Shown here piece by piece: positions 9,510 to 18,495 of a stretch of DNA of 64,000 nucleotides. The translations under genes were made by a program, and so were the position numbers. The notes below the pieces were generated by a model, which worked only from the letters and a program-made list of their open reading frames with translations, made no database searches and was not told the origin of the DNA. The stretch lies in assembly GCF_916619195.1 (NCBI RefSeq), contig NZ_CAKAKL010000001.1:248001-312000 (forward strand), read 5' to 3'. Origin of the DNA: Inquilinus sp. Marseille-Q2685 (GTDB lineage: Bacteria; Pseudomonadota; Alphaproteobacteria; DSM-16000; Inquilinaceae). How positions within the stretch are numbered: the stretch's first letter is position 1; every line of letters starts with the position of its first letter.

Positions 9510-9759
9510 GTCGATGGTTCAAGCCGAAGTATAATATCAGTCCCGGAATCGCGTTAAGATTGACATAATTTAAGCATAGTTGTTTTCTAATATTTCCAAA
9601 TAGATCGATAGATCAAGGAAGATATCCGCATCTTGGGGCTTCTCTCTGTAGAGAAGAGAGAATTCCTGAAATCTGAAGGTCCGGTCGTGTTTCTCTGATG
9701 ATTGCGCGGTTGGCTTCGTTGCTGGCGACGTTCTTTGCCCGGAGTGCGGGGCGACGGTC
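9510..9759 (+). promoter_or_regulatory. AT-rich promoter region of the SARP-type regulator
   Basis: From about 9525 to 9680 the base composition falls far below the surrounding DNA, with runs such as TAATTTAAGCATAG and CTAATATTTCC. A perfect -35 hexamer TTGACA is at 9560-9565. A matching -10 is not convincing at the standard 17-base spacing (TCTAAT at 9586 is 20 bases away). No gene is supported here. The AT-rich block suggests a regulated or transferred promoter segment. Confidence 0.4.
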
Positions 9760-11760
9760 ATGGATATGGGTGCGGGCGGCTTTGCGCTGAAGCTTTTCGG
9801 GGATCCGCGGCTGATCGGACCTGACGGTTCCGACCGCACGCCGCGCTTGCGGAAGGCGTTCTGTCTCCTCGCCTATCTCGCCCTGCAGCCGAACGGCCAG
9901 GCTCGGCGGGAGCGCCTGATCGGACTGCTCTGGGGCGATCGTGGCCAGGCCCAGGCCCAGGGATCGTTGCGCCATGCGCTGCTCGAGCTTCGGCAGAGCC
10001 TCGGCGATCAGGCCGACGACCTGCTCATCGCCGACCGCCTCTCCGTACGGCTCGACACGCAAGCCCTGGCCGTGGACGCGCTGGGCATGGACCGCCTGCT
10101 GGCGGTCGGGACCGCGGAGGCGGTCCTGCAGGCGAGCGCCGGCTGGGTCGGCGATCTGCTCGACGGCGCCGCATCCCCCGGCACGGCCTTCGACCATTGG
10201 CTGGAAGCCGAGCGCGCATCCCGCCAAGCCGCCATCCTCCACGCGCTGGAGAAAAGCGTCACGGAGGCCGAGGGATCCGGGAGAGACCGGGACATCGAGG
10301 CGTTGGCCCGGGCGCTGCTCCGCGTCGACCCGGCGCATGAGCGCGGGCATCGCGCCCTGATCGATCTGCATGCGCGCAAGGGCGCCATAGCGGCCGCGCT
10401 CCGCCAGTTCGAGCAATGCCGCAAGGCTCTCGCCCAGTCGCTCGACATCGAGCCCTCCGCCGAGCTCCGGTCGCATGTCGATACCCTCCGCCGTCGGCAG
10501 TCGGCGCCTTCGGGCTCGGCGATACGGGTCATGCCGCACCGGACGCCCGTGGTGGCGGTGTTCATCCAGCCCGCGATCGGGCCGCCGGAGCTGGTCCGCG
10601 ACCTGTCGCAGCTTCTGGAAGACGAGCTCGTCACCGCGCTGTCCCGATACCGGACCTTCTCCACCCGACTGATTGCCTCGCCCCAGCAGGCCGCCGAGGC
10701 CGGCCCCTATCTGCTGCGGATCGGCCTCCGGCACGACGGAGCCGCCTGCCGATACGGTCTGCGCCTGTGCGACACGGCGACGAATCTGCAGTATCTCGTC
10801 GAGGTGCTGACGTTTCCGCTGGCCGCGGATCTCGTCTCCGTGCTGCCGGGCCTGGCGAGCTTCGCGCATCGGGTCGATTACGTGGTCCGGACGGCGCGCG
10901 TCCCGCAGCTCGGCGAGACCGCAGAGGCCTATGACCTCTGGCTCGCCGGCGACCGGATGGTGGAGACCTTCAGCAGCGAGGCCTTCGACGCGGCCATCCC
11001 CCTGCTGAATCGCGCGGCATCGGCGGACCCGGGCTTTGCCCGCCCGCTGTCCGGCCTCGCCTCGATCGAGCTCTCGTGGCAGCAGCTCGTGCCCGGCGCT
11101 CGATGCGATCCGGAGACCTTGGCGCATGCCACCCGGCTGGCCCGGGACGCCATCGCGATCGATCCGTGGGACAGCCACGGCCATATCATCGCGGCCTGGG
11201 CCTATCTGCGCCAGCGCATGCCGGAGCAGGCGCGGCGCCATTTCGAGCAGGGGCGTGCGCTCAACCCCGACGACCCGATGACGCTGATCGCCTGTGCCGA
11301 AGGGTTGGCTCATCTCGGCTCGATCGACGACGCGATCCGATGCGGCGAGCGCGCCCTCGAGATTCACCCGGCCCCGCCGGCCTATTTCTACTGGTACCTG
11401 GCCGTCGCCTGCACCCATGCGGGGGCCTATGAGCGCGCGCTGACATTGACTCGGCTCGGCCCGGAGACGGTCCCGGAGCTCATCGCCTGGCGGGCGGTAG
11501 CCTTGGCATCTTCGGGGCGGGCGATGGAGGCCGTGGCGGCCGGCGAGGAATTCTTCCAGCGTCTCGGCCGGAGCTGGGGAGGGGAGGAGCCGTTCACGCG
11601 GGAACGCGCCCTGCGCTGGCTCGACGAGGTCGTGCTCATCCCCGACGAAAGCCGGCGACGGCAGTTCGTCGACGCCGTGTCGCGGATCACCTCGTCCCGA
11701 GGCGGATCGGTCCTTTACCGGCAGCCGCAGAGGACGATGAACCCGATCCTCCTGAGGTAG
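9760..11760 (+). CDS. SARP/AfsR-like transcriptional regulator with BTAD and TPR-like repeats
   Basis: Predicted DNA-binding transcriptional activator of 666 residues. The N-terminal 95 residues look like an OmpR-type winged helix of the SARP kind (LKLFGDPRLIGPDG, LRKAFCLLAYLAL, RRERLIGLLWGD). The bacterial transcriptional activation domain follows to about residue 245 (ALLRVDPAHERGHRALIDL, SLDIEPSAELRSHVDTL). A middle region of about 180 residues precedes helical TPR-like repeats (about 400-620). It has no ATPase domain, unlike full AfsR. The start is ambiguous between ATG 9760 and ATG 9766. The 3' end overlaps a convergent small gene by 46 bases. Such proteins are often paired with cyclases or secondary-metabolite genes in alphaproteobacteria. 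The target genes are unknown. Confidence 0.85.
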   Translation: MDMGAGGFALKLFGDPRLIGPDGSDRTPRLRKAFCLLAYLALQPNGQARRERLIGLLWGDRGQAQAQGSLRHALLELRQSLGDQADDLLIADRLSVRLDTQALAVDALGMDRLLAVGTAEAVLQASAGWVGDLLDGAASPGTAFDHWLEAERASRQAAILHALEKSVTEAEGSGRDRDIEALARALLRVDPAHERGHRALIDLHARKGAIAAALRQFEQCRKALAQSLDIEPSAELRSHVDTLRRRQSAPSGSAIRVMPHRTPVVAVFIQPAIGPPELVRDLSQLLEDELVTALSRYRTFSTRLIASPQQAAEAGPYLLRIGLRHDGAACRYGLRLCDTATNLQYLVEVLTFPLAADLVSVLPGLASFAHRVDYVVRTARVPQLGETAEAYDLWLAGDRMVETFSSEAFDAAIPLLNRAASADPGFARPLSGLASIELSWQQLVPGARCDPETLAHATRLARDAIAIDPWDSHGHIIAAWAYLRQRMPEQARRHFEQGRALNPDDPMTLIACAEGLAHLGSIDDAIRCGERALEIHPAPPAYFYWYLAVACTHAGAYERALTLTRLGPETVPELIAWRAVALASSGRAMEAVAAGEEFFQRLGRSWGGEEPFTRERALRWLDEVVLIPDESRRRQFVDAVSRITSSRGGSVLYRQPQRTMNPILLR

Positions 11761-12059
11761 TCCTCCTTCTCCTGCGGGTCCTTGAAGCTGGTCTGAACCT
11801 GCGGGATGACGATGTTGATCACATCGTCGGTGTCCACGACCACGTTCAGGCTCTTGCCGGCGACGGCCTTGGGATCGAGCCCGTTCCGGAGCGTCGGCTG
11901 CTGCAGGATGGACTTCGCGTTGAGGATGAAGTTGGCGAGGTCGGTCGGGCTCGTGGCGGCCTTGAAGACCTCCTCGCCGACGGCGAGCAACTGGTCCCGG
12001 TTGCCCAGGTCGATGACGGAAAAATCATGCGGTGTGGCAATGGGATCGAAGCGCGGCAT
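11715..12059 (-). CDS. Small protein with NHLP-leader-like region and Cys-Gly-Cys C-terminus (possible peptide precursor)
   Basis: A 114-residue protein. A strong Shine-Dalgarno run (AGGGGGA, + strand 12066-12072) lies 6 bases before the ATG, which supports a real gene. It has a helical first half (residues about 20-60), then a strand-rich stretch LNVVVDTDDVINIVIPQ. That stretch recalls the NHLP (nitrile-hydratase-like) leader of modified-peptide precursors, where a V-V-x-D-T-x-D...V-L-P pattern is usual. A charged helix follows and the protein ends in GFIVLCGCR. If the precursor reading is right, the last 9 or so residues would be the core. No modification enzyme or dedicated exporter is adjacent. 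It lies 126 bases downstream of the cyclase gene on the same strand and ends tail-to-tail with the SARP gene. The gene is solid; the function is speculative. Confidence 0.6.
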   Translation of the reverse strand: MPRFDPIATPHDFSVIDLGNRDQLLAVGEEVFKAATSPTDLANFILNAKSILQQPTLRNGLDPKAVAGKSLNVVVDTDDVINIVIPQVQTSFKDPQEKEDYLRRIGFIVLCGCR

Positions 12060-12185
12060 GGTCGTTCCCCCTGGCGCTTGTCAAATGAGATGACCGTGCG
12101 TCCGATGGCTCGGGATGGGAAGCTCGCCAATCGGATGCGCACGCCGTCCGGAAGGGGCTGGCGGTCGAAGCGGCGACCGGCCCTG

Positions 12186-12800
12186 TCAGCCCGCCAATGT
12201 GCTGCGGGCGATCCGATAGACGCCGATCGGCTGGGCCATGTTCCTGAGCAGGCATTGTCCGAGGGCCTCGAAGCCGATCCCGGTGTCGGTGACCTCGGCG
12301 ACCACGGTCTCGGACAGGTAGACGTCCCCGGGTTCGGCCAGCGCCTGGAGGCGCGCGGCGACGTTTAGGGGATGTCCGAACAGCTCCCCGTCGACGGCGA
12401 TGCTTTCACCGGTGCTGATGCCCATGTGCAGCCGAAGGCCCGGGTCGATGCCGGCGCCCGTCTGCTCGGTGTTCACGCCGCGCTGAAGCGCGACGGCGCA
12501 GTTCACCGCGTCCACCGGGCGCGGGAACGCGATCAGCGCGCCGTCGCCCGCGGAGCTGACCAGGCGGCCCCGATGGGCGAGGACCGTCGGCAGGACGAAG
12601 CGTCGCCGGAGCGCTCGCAGATCGAGCGCGGTGGCGAGGGCATCGAGTTCGACGAGCCGGCTGAACCCGACGACGTCCGCCACCAGGATGGTAAGGCGCT
12701 GCCGCTCGATTCTGGGGGCATGGCCCAGGCCATGCCGATGGCTGCATCTTGTGCCGCCCGGTCGGGTCGAGGGCCTGCCGATCGCTCTGGTCGTGTACAA
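12186..12800 (-). CDS. Class III adenylate/guanylate cyclase, catalytic domain only
   Basis: Predicted to make cAMP or cGMP. The 204 residues are little more than one catalytic domain: TILVADVVGFSRLVE with the first metal-binding Asp, SAGDGALIAFP with the second, and GHPLNVAARLQ with the Asn/Arg of the transition-state site. No transmembrane, receiver or TPR part is present, so activity probably needs dimerisation or a partner. The start is TTG at 12800. It is chosen because GGAGG lies 5 bases upstream and no other start retains the domain. It is on the same strand as, and upstream of, the small precursor-like gene, which may be co-expressed. Confidence 0.85.
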   Translation of the reverse strand: MYTTRAIGRPSTRPGGTRCSHRHGLGHAPRIERQRLTILVADVVGFSRLVELDALATALDLRALRRRFVLPTVLAHRGRLVSSAGDGALIAFPRPVDAVNCAVALQRGVNTEQTGAGIDPGLRLHMGISTGESIAVDGELFGHPLNVAARLQALAEPGDVYLSETVVAEVTDTGIGFEALGQCLLRNMAQPIGVYRIARSTLAG

Positions 12801-12976
12801 GAGAGCCTCCCTGTCTTGCCCCTTGTCCTGGGGCGTTGACAGGAGTCTCTCCGGAACAGCGCCACGCTCCGTGACGTGATCGGCCGCTCAGCGTGAAATC
12901 TGCGTGAGCCGAGGGCGAGGCGACCCATACGCCTCGCCCTGACGTGATCTCGCTCTGTCGCGAACCGGCGATGCTG

Positions 12977-13396
12977 TCACTCCGCCGGCATCGGCGGCAC
13001 GGCGGGGGCGCGGGGGCTTTCGCCCGCCTGCCGCCGCGCCGGGATGATCCGTCCGAACGCCGCCAGCCCGGCCTGCAGGATGCGCTCGAGATGGGTCGCC
13101 AGCCTCGGCCAGAAGCGGCGGTCGAAATGCGAGGCGAAGTCGCGGTTGATCCGCACGGTGCGCCAGTAGGTTTCCTCCCAGTCGTGATATGCCTCGGTCA
13201 GCTCGCGGCTCTGCTGGTACGAGATGCGCAGCAGGGCGCAGTCGCAGTTCGCCTCGATCCGGGCGCTGCCGCCCAGCGGGTCGAACACCACCCGGTGGCC
13301 GCTGGGCTTGTGGCGCAGCAGCCCGCGGCGGATGTCGAACTCGGCCGGAGCGGTGCGCAGCGCGACGATCATCGGGCTCACGTCGAGATAGGCCAT
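12977..13396 (-). CDS. Conserved-looking hypothetical protein (139 aa)
   Basis: Not assigned to a family. A near-perfect Shine-Dalgarno sequence (AGGAGGA, 5 bases before the ATG) makes expression likely. The N-terminal half is mixed strand with a Cys pair (NCDCALLRI). The middle is rich in aromatic and charged residues (YHDWEETYWRTVRINRDF), and the tail is Pro/Ala-rich and probably disordered. There is no signal peptide or membrane helix. It ends 176 bases before the cyclase start on the same strand, so it could be the first gene of that transcript. A long gap separates its 5' end from the YeeE/YedE gene. Confidence 0.7.
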   Translation of the reverse strand: MAYLDVSPMIVALRTAPAEFDIRRGLLRHKPSGHRVVFDPLGGSARIEANCDCALLRISYQQSRELTEAYHDWEETYWRTVRINRDFASHFDRRFWPRLATHLERILQAGLAAFGRIIPARRQAGESPRAPAVPPMPAE

Positions 13397-13813
13397 GTCG
13401 ATCCTCCTGAAGGGCCTCGCGGCGTTGGAGGTCTCATCCCCACGGCGGCGACGGGTGGCCCGCGTCGCGAGGTCAGGTCTCGGCCAGATCGTCGAAGTCG
13501 GGGCCCCGATCCCGGCTCGTGGTGGGCTTGGCCGCGATGTCCCACCGGCACCCGCTCCCCCGGCACAGGCCGAAGCGATGGTGTCATGGATGGAAAGATC
13601 ATGGATCCGGAAACGCCCGAGTCAATCGGCGTCTATGGCCTTCGAGCGACGATCCGATGACGCCGGTCGTGCCGTCCCGCATGGTGAGGTCGATTGGGCT
13701 CGCGATCATAAATCCATTCTACATATGTCTTTTTCAAATATTTGACATTTTATCCCACAGGATTATGTATTGCCGACAGGCCGCCCGGCGGCGGCCGCTT
13801 CCGGATTCACGCT
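13397..13813. promoter_or_regulatory. 417-base intergenic region with divergent promoters
   Basis: No credible gene is seen here, only short unsupported frames. The right end (about 13695-13770) is AT-rich. It contains a perfect -35 hexamer TTGACA at 13742-13747, followed at 16-17 bases by a weak -10 (TATGTA, 13764-13769), pointing rightward at the YeeE/YedE gene. Transcription would begin near 13777, giving a leader of about 37 bases. The left end holds the Shine-Dalgarno of the minus-strand hypothetical gene. Confidence 0.5.
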
Positions 13814-15055
13814 ATGTCGACGGTCACTCTTCCCGGCGGGCCGAATTCCGCCGCTCTGCGCCTTGCCCCGGCGATCAATCTCCGCGTCGCCGGTCTGGCC
13901 GGCCTCGTGCTGCTGGCCGGCGTGCTGCTGCTTTCCGCCGCGATCGACGCCCGCCAGGCGGCGCTCTACGCCCTAGGCGCGGCGCTCGGCGTGGTGCTGT
14001 ATCACGCCGCCTTTGGCTTCACCTCGGCCTGGCGCGTCTTCATCGCCGACGGCCGCGGTGCTGGGCTGCGGGCGCAGATGGTGATGCTGGCCGTGGCCGT
14101 CATCCTGTTCTTCCCGGCGCTGTCGGCCGGCACGCTGTTCGGCCAGCCGGTCAGCGGCAACGTCTCGCCGCTCGGCGTCTCGGTGGTGGTCGGCGCCTTC
14201 CTCTTCGGCATCGGCATGCAGCTCGGCGGCGGCTGCGCCTCCGGCACGCTCTACACGGTCGGCGGCGGCTCCACCCGCATGGTGCTGACGCTGGTCTTCT
14301 TCATCGCCGGCTCGGCGATCGGCGCGGCGCATCTGCACTGGTGGACGGTGCAGCCCTCGCTGCCGGCCGTATCGCTGGTCGCCAGCCTCGGGCTGTGGCC
14401 GGCGCTGCTGCTGAACCTCGCCGTCTTCGCCGCGATCGCGGGCCTGACCGTGCTGCGCGAGCGCCGCATCCATGGCGCCCTGGTGGCGCCCGAGGCGCCG
14501 GCGACGCGCGGCCTGCAGCGGCTGCTGCGCGGCCCCTGGCCGCTGGTCTGGGGCGGCATCGCCCTGGCGGTGCTGAACTTCGTCACCCTGGCCTTGGTCG
14601 GGCGGCCCTGGGGCATCACCTCGGCCTTCGCCCTGTGGGGCTCGAAGGCGGCGGCGCTGGTCGGCTTCGACCCGGCCAGCTGGCCCTACTGGTCGAAGCC
14701 GGCCAATGCCGCGGCGCTGAACGGCAGCATCCTGACGGACATCACCTCGGTGATGGATATCGGCATCGTCGTCGGCGCGCTGCTGGCCGCCGGGCTGGCC
14801 GGGCGCTTCGCCCCGGTCTGGCGCATCCCGGGCCGGCAGGTCGCCGCCGCCGTGGTCGGCGGGCTGCTGCTCGGCTACGGCGCTCGCCTGGCCTATGGCT
14901 GCAACATCGGCGCCTATTTCTCCGGCATCGCGTCGGGCAGCCTGCATGGCTGGCTGTGGCTGGCCGCGGCCTTCTTCGGCAATGTCGCCGGCACGTATCT
15001 GCGTCCAGCCTTCGGGCTGGAGGTGGAGCGGACGCCGCGGCTCACCGGCTGCTGA
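13814..15055 (+). CDS. YeeE/YedE family membrane transporter (thiosulfate/sulfur-compound type)
   Basis: Inner-membrane protein of 413 residues with about ten hydrophobic segments and the paired cysteine motifs of the family: GGGCASGTLYTVGG in the first half and YGCNIGAYFSG in the second. Family members such as TsuA bring thiosulfate into the cell through conserved cysteines. Here the substrate is inferred only at the level of a sulfur compound. The ATG at 13814 (MSTVTLPGG) is preferred to the upstream TTG at 13742, because that TTG is the first base triplet of the TTGACA promoter element. No TusA/SirA-like gene is adjacent. Confidence 0.88.
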   Translation: MSTVTLPGGPNSAALRLAPAINLRVAGLAGLVLLAGVLLLSAAIDARQAALYALGAALGVVLYHAAFGFTSAWRVFIADGRGAGLRAQMVMLAVAVILFFPALSAGTLFGQPVSGNVSPLGVSVVVGAFLFGIGMQLGGGCASGTLYTVGGGSTRMVLTLVFFIAGSAIGAAHLHWWTVQPSLPAVSLVASLGLWPALLLNLAVFAAIAGLTVLRERRIHGALVAPEAPATRGLQRLLRGPWPLVWGGIALAVLNFVTLALVGRPWGITSAFALWGSKAAALVGFDPASWPYWSKPANAAALNGSILTDITSVMDIGIVVGALLAAGLAGRFAPVWRIPGRQVAAAVVGGLLLGYGARLAYGCNIGAYFSGIASGSLHGWLWLAAAFFGNVAGTYLRPAFGLEVERTPRLTGC

Positions 15056-15071
15056 CGCCCGCCCGGTACCG

Positions 15072-16115
15072 CTACAGCAGGAAGTCAGCCGCGACCAGGT
15101 GGATCGCCCCGGTCAGCACGATGCTGAAATCGGCCTTGGCATCGCCATTGATGTCGCCGGAGATCGTCGTGGTGCCGCCGGCGATGGTCGCGTGCAACTC
15201 GCCGGCATGATGGCCGAAGGCCGCCGTGCCGATGAAGCGGAAGGCTTGGTTGCCGCCGACGCCGGTGTTGGCGTCGATCAGGCGCAGGTCGATCCGGTCG
15301 CCCTCGGCATGGCTGAAATCGACGATCCGGTCCGGGGCGCCGACGGTGCTGTGCGCGGCCGAATCGAAGACGAAGCGGTCGGCGCCCGTGCCGCCGCCCA
15401 TGGCGTCCTTGCCGGCGCGGCCGTCGATCACGTCGCTGCCGGCGCCGCCGACCAGGCTGTTGGCCGTGGCGCCGCCGCGGATGACGTCGTTGCCGGCGCT
15501 GCCATAGACCGTCTCGATGCCGCTCAGCACGTCGCCCTGGGCGTTGCCGCCGATCCCGGTGCCGGCGGCGATGTCGACCGTCACCCCGACCGCGCTTTCG
15601 CTGTACATCACCGTGTCGATGCCGGCGCCGCCGACCAGATGGTCCGCCCCGGCGCCCCCGCGCAGCACGTCGTTGCCGACGCCGCCTTCGAGCGTGTCGT
15701 TGCCGGCGAGGCCGCTGAGGACGTCGTTTCCGGCCAGCCCGGACAGGGTGTCGCCCTTCTGCGAGCCGGACTGGGTGTCGTCGCCGGCGAACAGGCTGTT
15801 GGCCAAGCCGGTGAAATCGCCGTTGGCGATCTGCGAATAGGTGGTCGCGGCGCTGAGCGAGGTGCCGGCAATGGTGGCGATCGTGACGCCGTTCTGGGAC
15901 AGCACCAGCCCGGTCACCACGCCGGTGATCCCGAACAGCCCGATGCCCAGGCCGCTGCCGGTCAGATCGATCGACACCCCGTCGAAATCGATATGCCCGG
16001 CGGTAGAGGTGAGGGAGGCCACTCGTGGATTGTCGAAATCGAGCTGCGCCAGGGCGTCGAAGGAGAACCCGGCGCCGTCGATCCCGTTCGGCGCATTCAC
16101 CGTCAGCGTCGTCAT
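15072..16115 (-). CDS. RTX-type calcium-binding protein with hemolysin repeats
   Basis: Predicted secreted protein of 347 residues. The first 130 residues are a Gly/Thr/Ser-rich strand region with no classic signal peptide. Residues about 120-250 contain several nonapeptide calcium-binding repeats (LEGGVGNDV, LRGGAGADH, LVGGAGIDT, LVGGAGSDV). A C-terminal region (DRFVFDSAAHS, DRIVDFSHAEGDRIDL) is typical of the M10/serralysin C domain recognised by type I secretion. The protease domain itself is absent. ATG 16115 is chosen over TTG 16121 because AGGGGG sits 6 bases before it and would overlap the TTG. No type I secretion genes are adjacent, so an exporter must be encoded elsewhere. It converges on the YeeE/YedE gene. 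Confidence 0.85.
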   Translation of the reverse strand: MTTLTVNAPNGIDGAGFSFDALAQLDFDNPRVASLTSTAGHIDFDGVSIDLTGSGLGIGLFGITGVVTGLVLSQNGVTIATIAGTSLSAATTYSQIANGDFTGLANSLFAGDDTQSGSQKGDTLSGLAGNDVLSGLAGNDTLEGGVGNDVLRGGAGADHLVGGAGIDTVMYSESAVGVTVDIAAGTGIGGNAQGDVLSGIETVYGSAGNDVIRGGATANSLVGGAGSDVIDGRAGKDAMGGGTGADRFVFDSAAHSTVGAPDRIVDFSHAEGDRIDLRLIDANTGVGGNQAFRFIGTAAFGHHAGELHATIAGGTTTISGDINGDAKADFSIVLTGAIHLVAADFLL

Positions 16116-16414
16116 CTGCAACCCCCTGCTGACCCCGGATATCCGGGGCTGTCGTTTTAGAATACGGGGGTATGCTAGCGAGGCCGATCAGGAACCGCCA
16201 TTGGGAAACCAGTAATCCGGCGGTTAAATCTTTGTGACCACAATTCAAAGATCTATAATATTTTGCTGCAATGCAAAATTTATAAGTTTTAAATCTCTGA
16301 ATATCGAAGCTGCCTCGACAAGCCTGCGTCGTCCGGACGGCGATGCGGGATTGCTGACACGGGGTTGCGATCCTCGTTAGTCTGGCGGCCAAGGATGATC
16401 ACAGCGGTGTCACG
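16116..16414. other. Divergent intergenic region, partly AT-rich
   Basis: 299 bases between the leftward RTX gene and the rightward peptidase gene. The middle (about 16195-16310) is AT-rich (CTATAATATTTTGCTGCAAT) and includes a TATAAT hexamer at 16253-16258 on the + strand. No matching -35 box was confirmed. It probably carries both promoters. Nothing else was recognised. Confidence 0.35.
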
Positions 16415-18475
16415 ATGAGCTCCGAGACGCAGACCTCCGCCAACCCGCTGCTCGCGCCGTGGGACACACCGTTCGGCAGCCCGCCCTGGGAGCGGATCGC
16501 GGCAAGCCATTTCCGCCCGGCCTTCGACGTGGCGCTGGCCGAGCATCTCCGCGAGATCGAGGCGATCGCCGGTGATCCGGCCGAGCCCAACTTCGACAAC
16601 ACCGTCGCGGCGCTGGAGCGCAGCGGCCGCCTGCTGCGCCGCGTGGCCGCCGCCTTCTTCAACCTGACCTCGGCCCACAGCAACGACGCGCTGGAGGCGG
16701 TGGAGCGCGACGTCGCGCCGCTGCTGGCCCGGCATCACAACGCGATCCAGCAGAACCCGGCACTGTTCCGCCGGGTCGACGCGCTGTTCGCCCGGCGGGC
16801 CGAGCTCGGCCTGACGCCGGAGCAGGACCGGGTGCTGGAGCGCTATCATCTCGGCTTCACCCGCAGCGGCGCCGGGCTGGACGAGGCGGCGAAGCAGCGC
16901 CTGTCCAAGATCGTCGAGCGGCTGGCCACGCTGGGCACCCAGTTCGGCCAGAACGTGCTGGCCGATGAGAAGGCCTATGCCCTGGTGCTGGACGGCGAGG
17001 CCGACCTGGCGGGATTGCCGCAGGAGCTGCGCGACGCGGCGGCGGCCGCCGCGGCCGAGCGCGGCCAGCCGGGGAAGCACGCGATCACGCTCGGCCGCTC
17101 CAGCATCGAGCCGTTCCTGCAGTTCTCCGCCCGGCGCGACCTGCGCGAGACGGCGTTCAAGGCCTGGATCGCCCGCGGCGAGAGCGCGGCCGCCGACAAC
17201 CGTCCGATCATCGCCGAGACCGTGGCGCTGCGGGCCGAGCAGGCGCGGCTGCTGGGCTATCCCAGCTACGCCCATTTCCGCCTGGCCGACACCATGGCCA
17301 AGACGCCGGAGGCGGCGCTGGACCTGCTGAACTCGGTCTGGCAGCCGGCCCGGGCCCGCGCCCTGCAGGAGCAGGAGAAGCTGCAGGCGCTGGTGGCGGA
17401 GGAGGGCGGCAATTTCGAGATCGCCGCCTGGGACTGGCGCTACTACGCCGAGCAGCAGCGCAAGCGCGAGTTCGACCTCGACGAGAGCGAGCTCAAGCCC
17501 TACCTGCAGCTCGAGCGCATCATCGAGGCCGCCTTCGACACGGCGCACCGCCTGTTCGGCCTGTCCTTCCGGGAACGGCGCGACGTGCCGGTCTGGCACC
17601 CGGACGTCCGGGCCTGGGAGGTGACGGGGCGGGACGGCCGCTTCGTCGGCCTGTTCTACGGCGACTACTTCGCCCGGCCGTCCAAGCGCAGCGGCGCCTG
17701 GATGGAGGCGATCCGAGAGCAGGAGAATCTCGACGGCGAAGTGCGCCCGATCGTCGTCAACGTCATGAACTTCGCCAAAGCGGCCGAGGGCACGCCGAGC
17801 CTGCTCAGCTTCGACGACGCCCGCACCCTGTTCCACGAATTCGGCCACGCCCTGCACGGGCTGATGTCCGACCTGACCTATCCGGCGATCGCCGGCACCA
17901 ACGTGGCGCGCGACTTCGTCGAGTTCCCGTCGCAGCTCTACGAGCACTGGCTGGAGCGGCCGGAGATCCTGCGCCGCCACGCGTTGCACTACCGCACCGG
18001 CGAGCCGATGCCGGAGGCCCTGCTGCAGCGGGTGCTGGCGGCGCGCACCTTCAACCAGGGCTTCGCCACGGTCGAATTCATCTCCTCGGCCCTGGTCGAT
18101 CTCGACTTCCACGCCGCGGGCGCCGACGCCTCCGACCCGGCGGCCTTCGAGCGCGCGACGCTGCAGCGGATCGGCATGCCATCGGCGATCGTGATGCGGC
18201 ACCGGCCGCCGCATTTCCAGCACGTCTTCGCCGGCAGCGGCTATTCCGCCGGCTATTACAGCTATCTGTGGTCGGAGGTGCTGGACGCCGACGGCTTCGG
18301 CGCCTTCGAGGAGGCGGGCGACATCTTCGATCCGGCGGTGTCGGAGCGGCTGGCGGAGTTCGTCTATTCCGCCGGCTACCGCCGCGACCCGGCCGAAGCC
18401 TACCGCCCCTTCCGCGGCCGCCCGCCCGAGCCGCAGGCGCTGCTGAAGAAGCGCGGTTTGGCCGAGGCCGCGTGA
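16415..18475 (+). CDS. M3-family zinc oligopeptidase (Dcp/OpdA-like)
   Basis: Cytoplasmic zinc metallopeptidase that trims short peptides, 686 residues, full length for the family. The helical N-terminal domain spans about residues 1-450. The thermolysin-like active site HEFGHALH has its first zinc His at 474, catalytic Glu475 and second His at 478. The third ligand lies in the following ARDFVEFPSQL helix. The C-terminal motif GSGYSAGYYSYLWSEVLDADGF is characteristic of dipeptidyl carboxypeptidase/oligopeptidase A. Which of the two is not decided here. The gene stands alone and is convergent with the epimerase gene. Confidence 0.93.
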   Translation: MSSETQTSANPLLAPWDTPFGSPPWERIAASHFRPAFDVALAEHLREIEAIAGDPAEPNFDNTVAALERSGRLLRRVAAAFFNLTSAHSNDALEAVERDVAPLLARHHNAIQQNPALFRRVDALFARRAELGLTPEQDRVLERYHLGFTRSGAGLDEAAKQRLSKIVERLATLGTQFGQNVLADEKAYALVLDGEADLAGLPQELRDAAAAAAAERGQPGKHAITLGRSSIEPFLQFSARRDLRETAFKAWIARGESAAADNRPIIAETVALRAEQARLLGYPSYAHFRLADTMAKTPEAALDLLNSVWQPARARALQEQEKLQALVAEEGGNFEIAAWDWRYYAEQQRKREFDLDESELKPYLQLERIIEAAFDTAHRLFGLSFRERRDVPVWHPDVRAWEVTGRDGRFVGLFYGDYFARPSKRSGAWMEAIREQENLDGEVRPIVVNVMNFAKAAEGTPSLLSFDDARTLFHEFGHALHGLMSDLTYPAIAGTNVARDFVEFPSQLYEHWLERPEILRRHALHYRTGEPMPEALLQRVLAARTFNQGFATVEFISSALVDLDFHAAGADASDPAAFERATLQRIGMPSAIVMRHRPPHFQHVFAGSGYSAGYYSYLWSEVLDADGFGAFEEAGDIFDPAVSERLAEFVYSAGYRRDPAEAYRPFRGRPPEPQALLKKRGLAEAA

Positions 18476-18495
18476 GGGGGCATGGAGGGGCGGGG

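Noticed and set aside
13395-13745. 116-codon plus-strand frame in the gap before the YeeE/YedE gene
   Set aside because: Arg/Pro-rich sequence with no family resemblance, starting inside the neighbouring gene's 5' end and crossing its ribosome-binding site.
13742-13813. TTG start for the YeeE/YedE gene, adding 24 residues
   Set aside because: The TTG is part of a TTGACA promoter hexamer, the added residues are polar and unlike the family, and ATG 13814 begins a normal N terminus.
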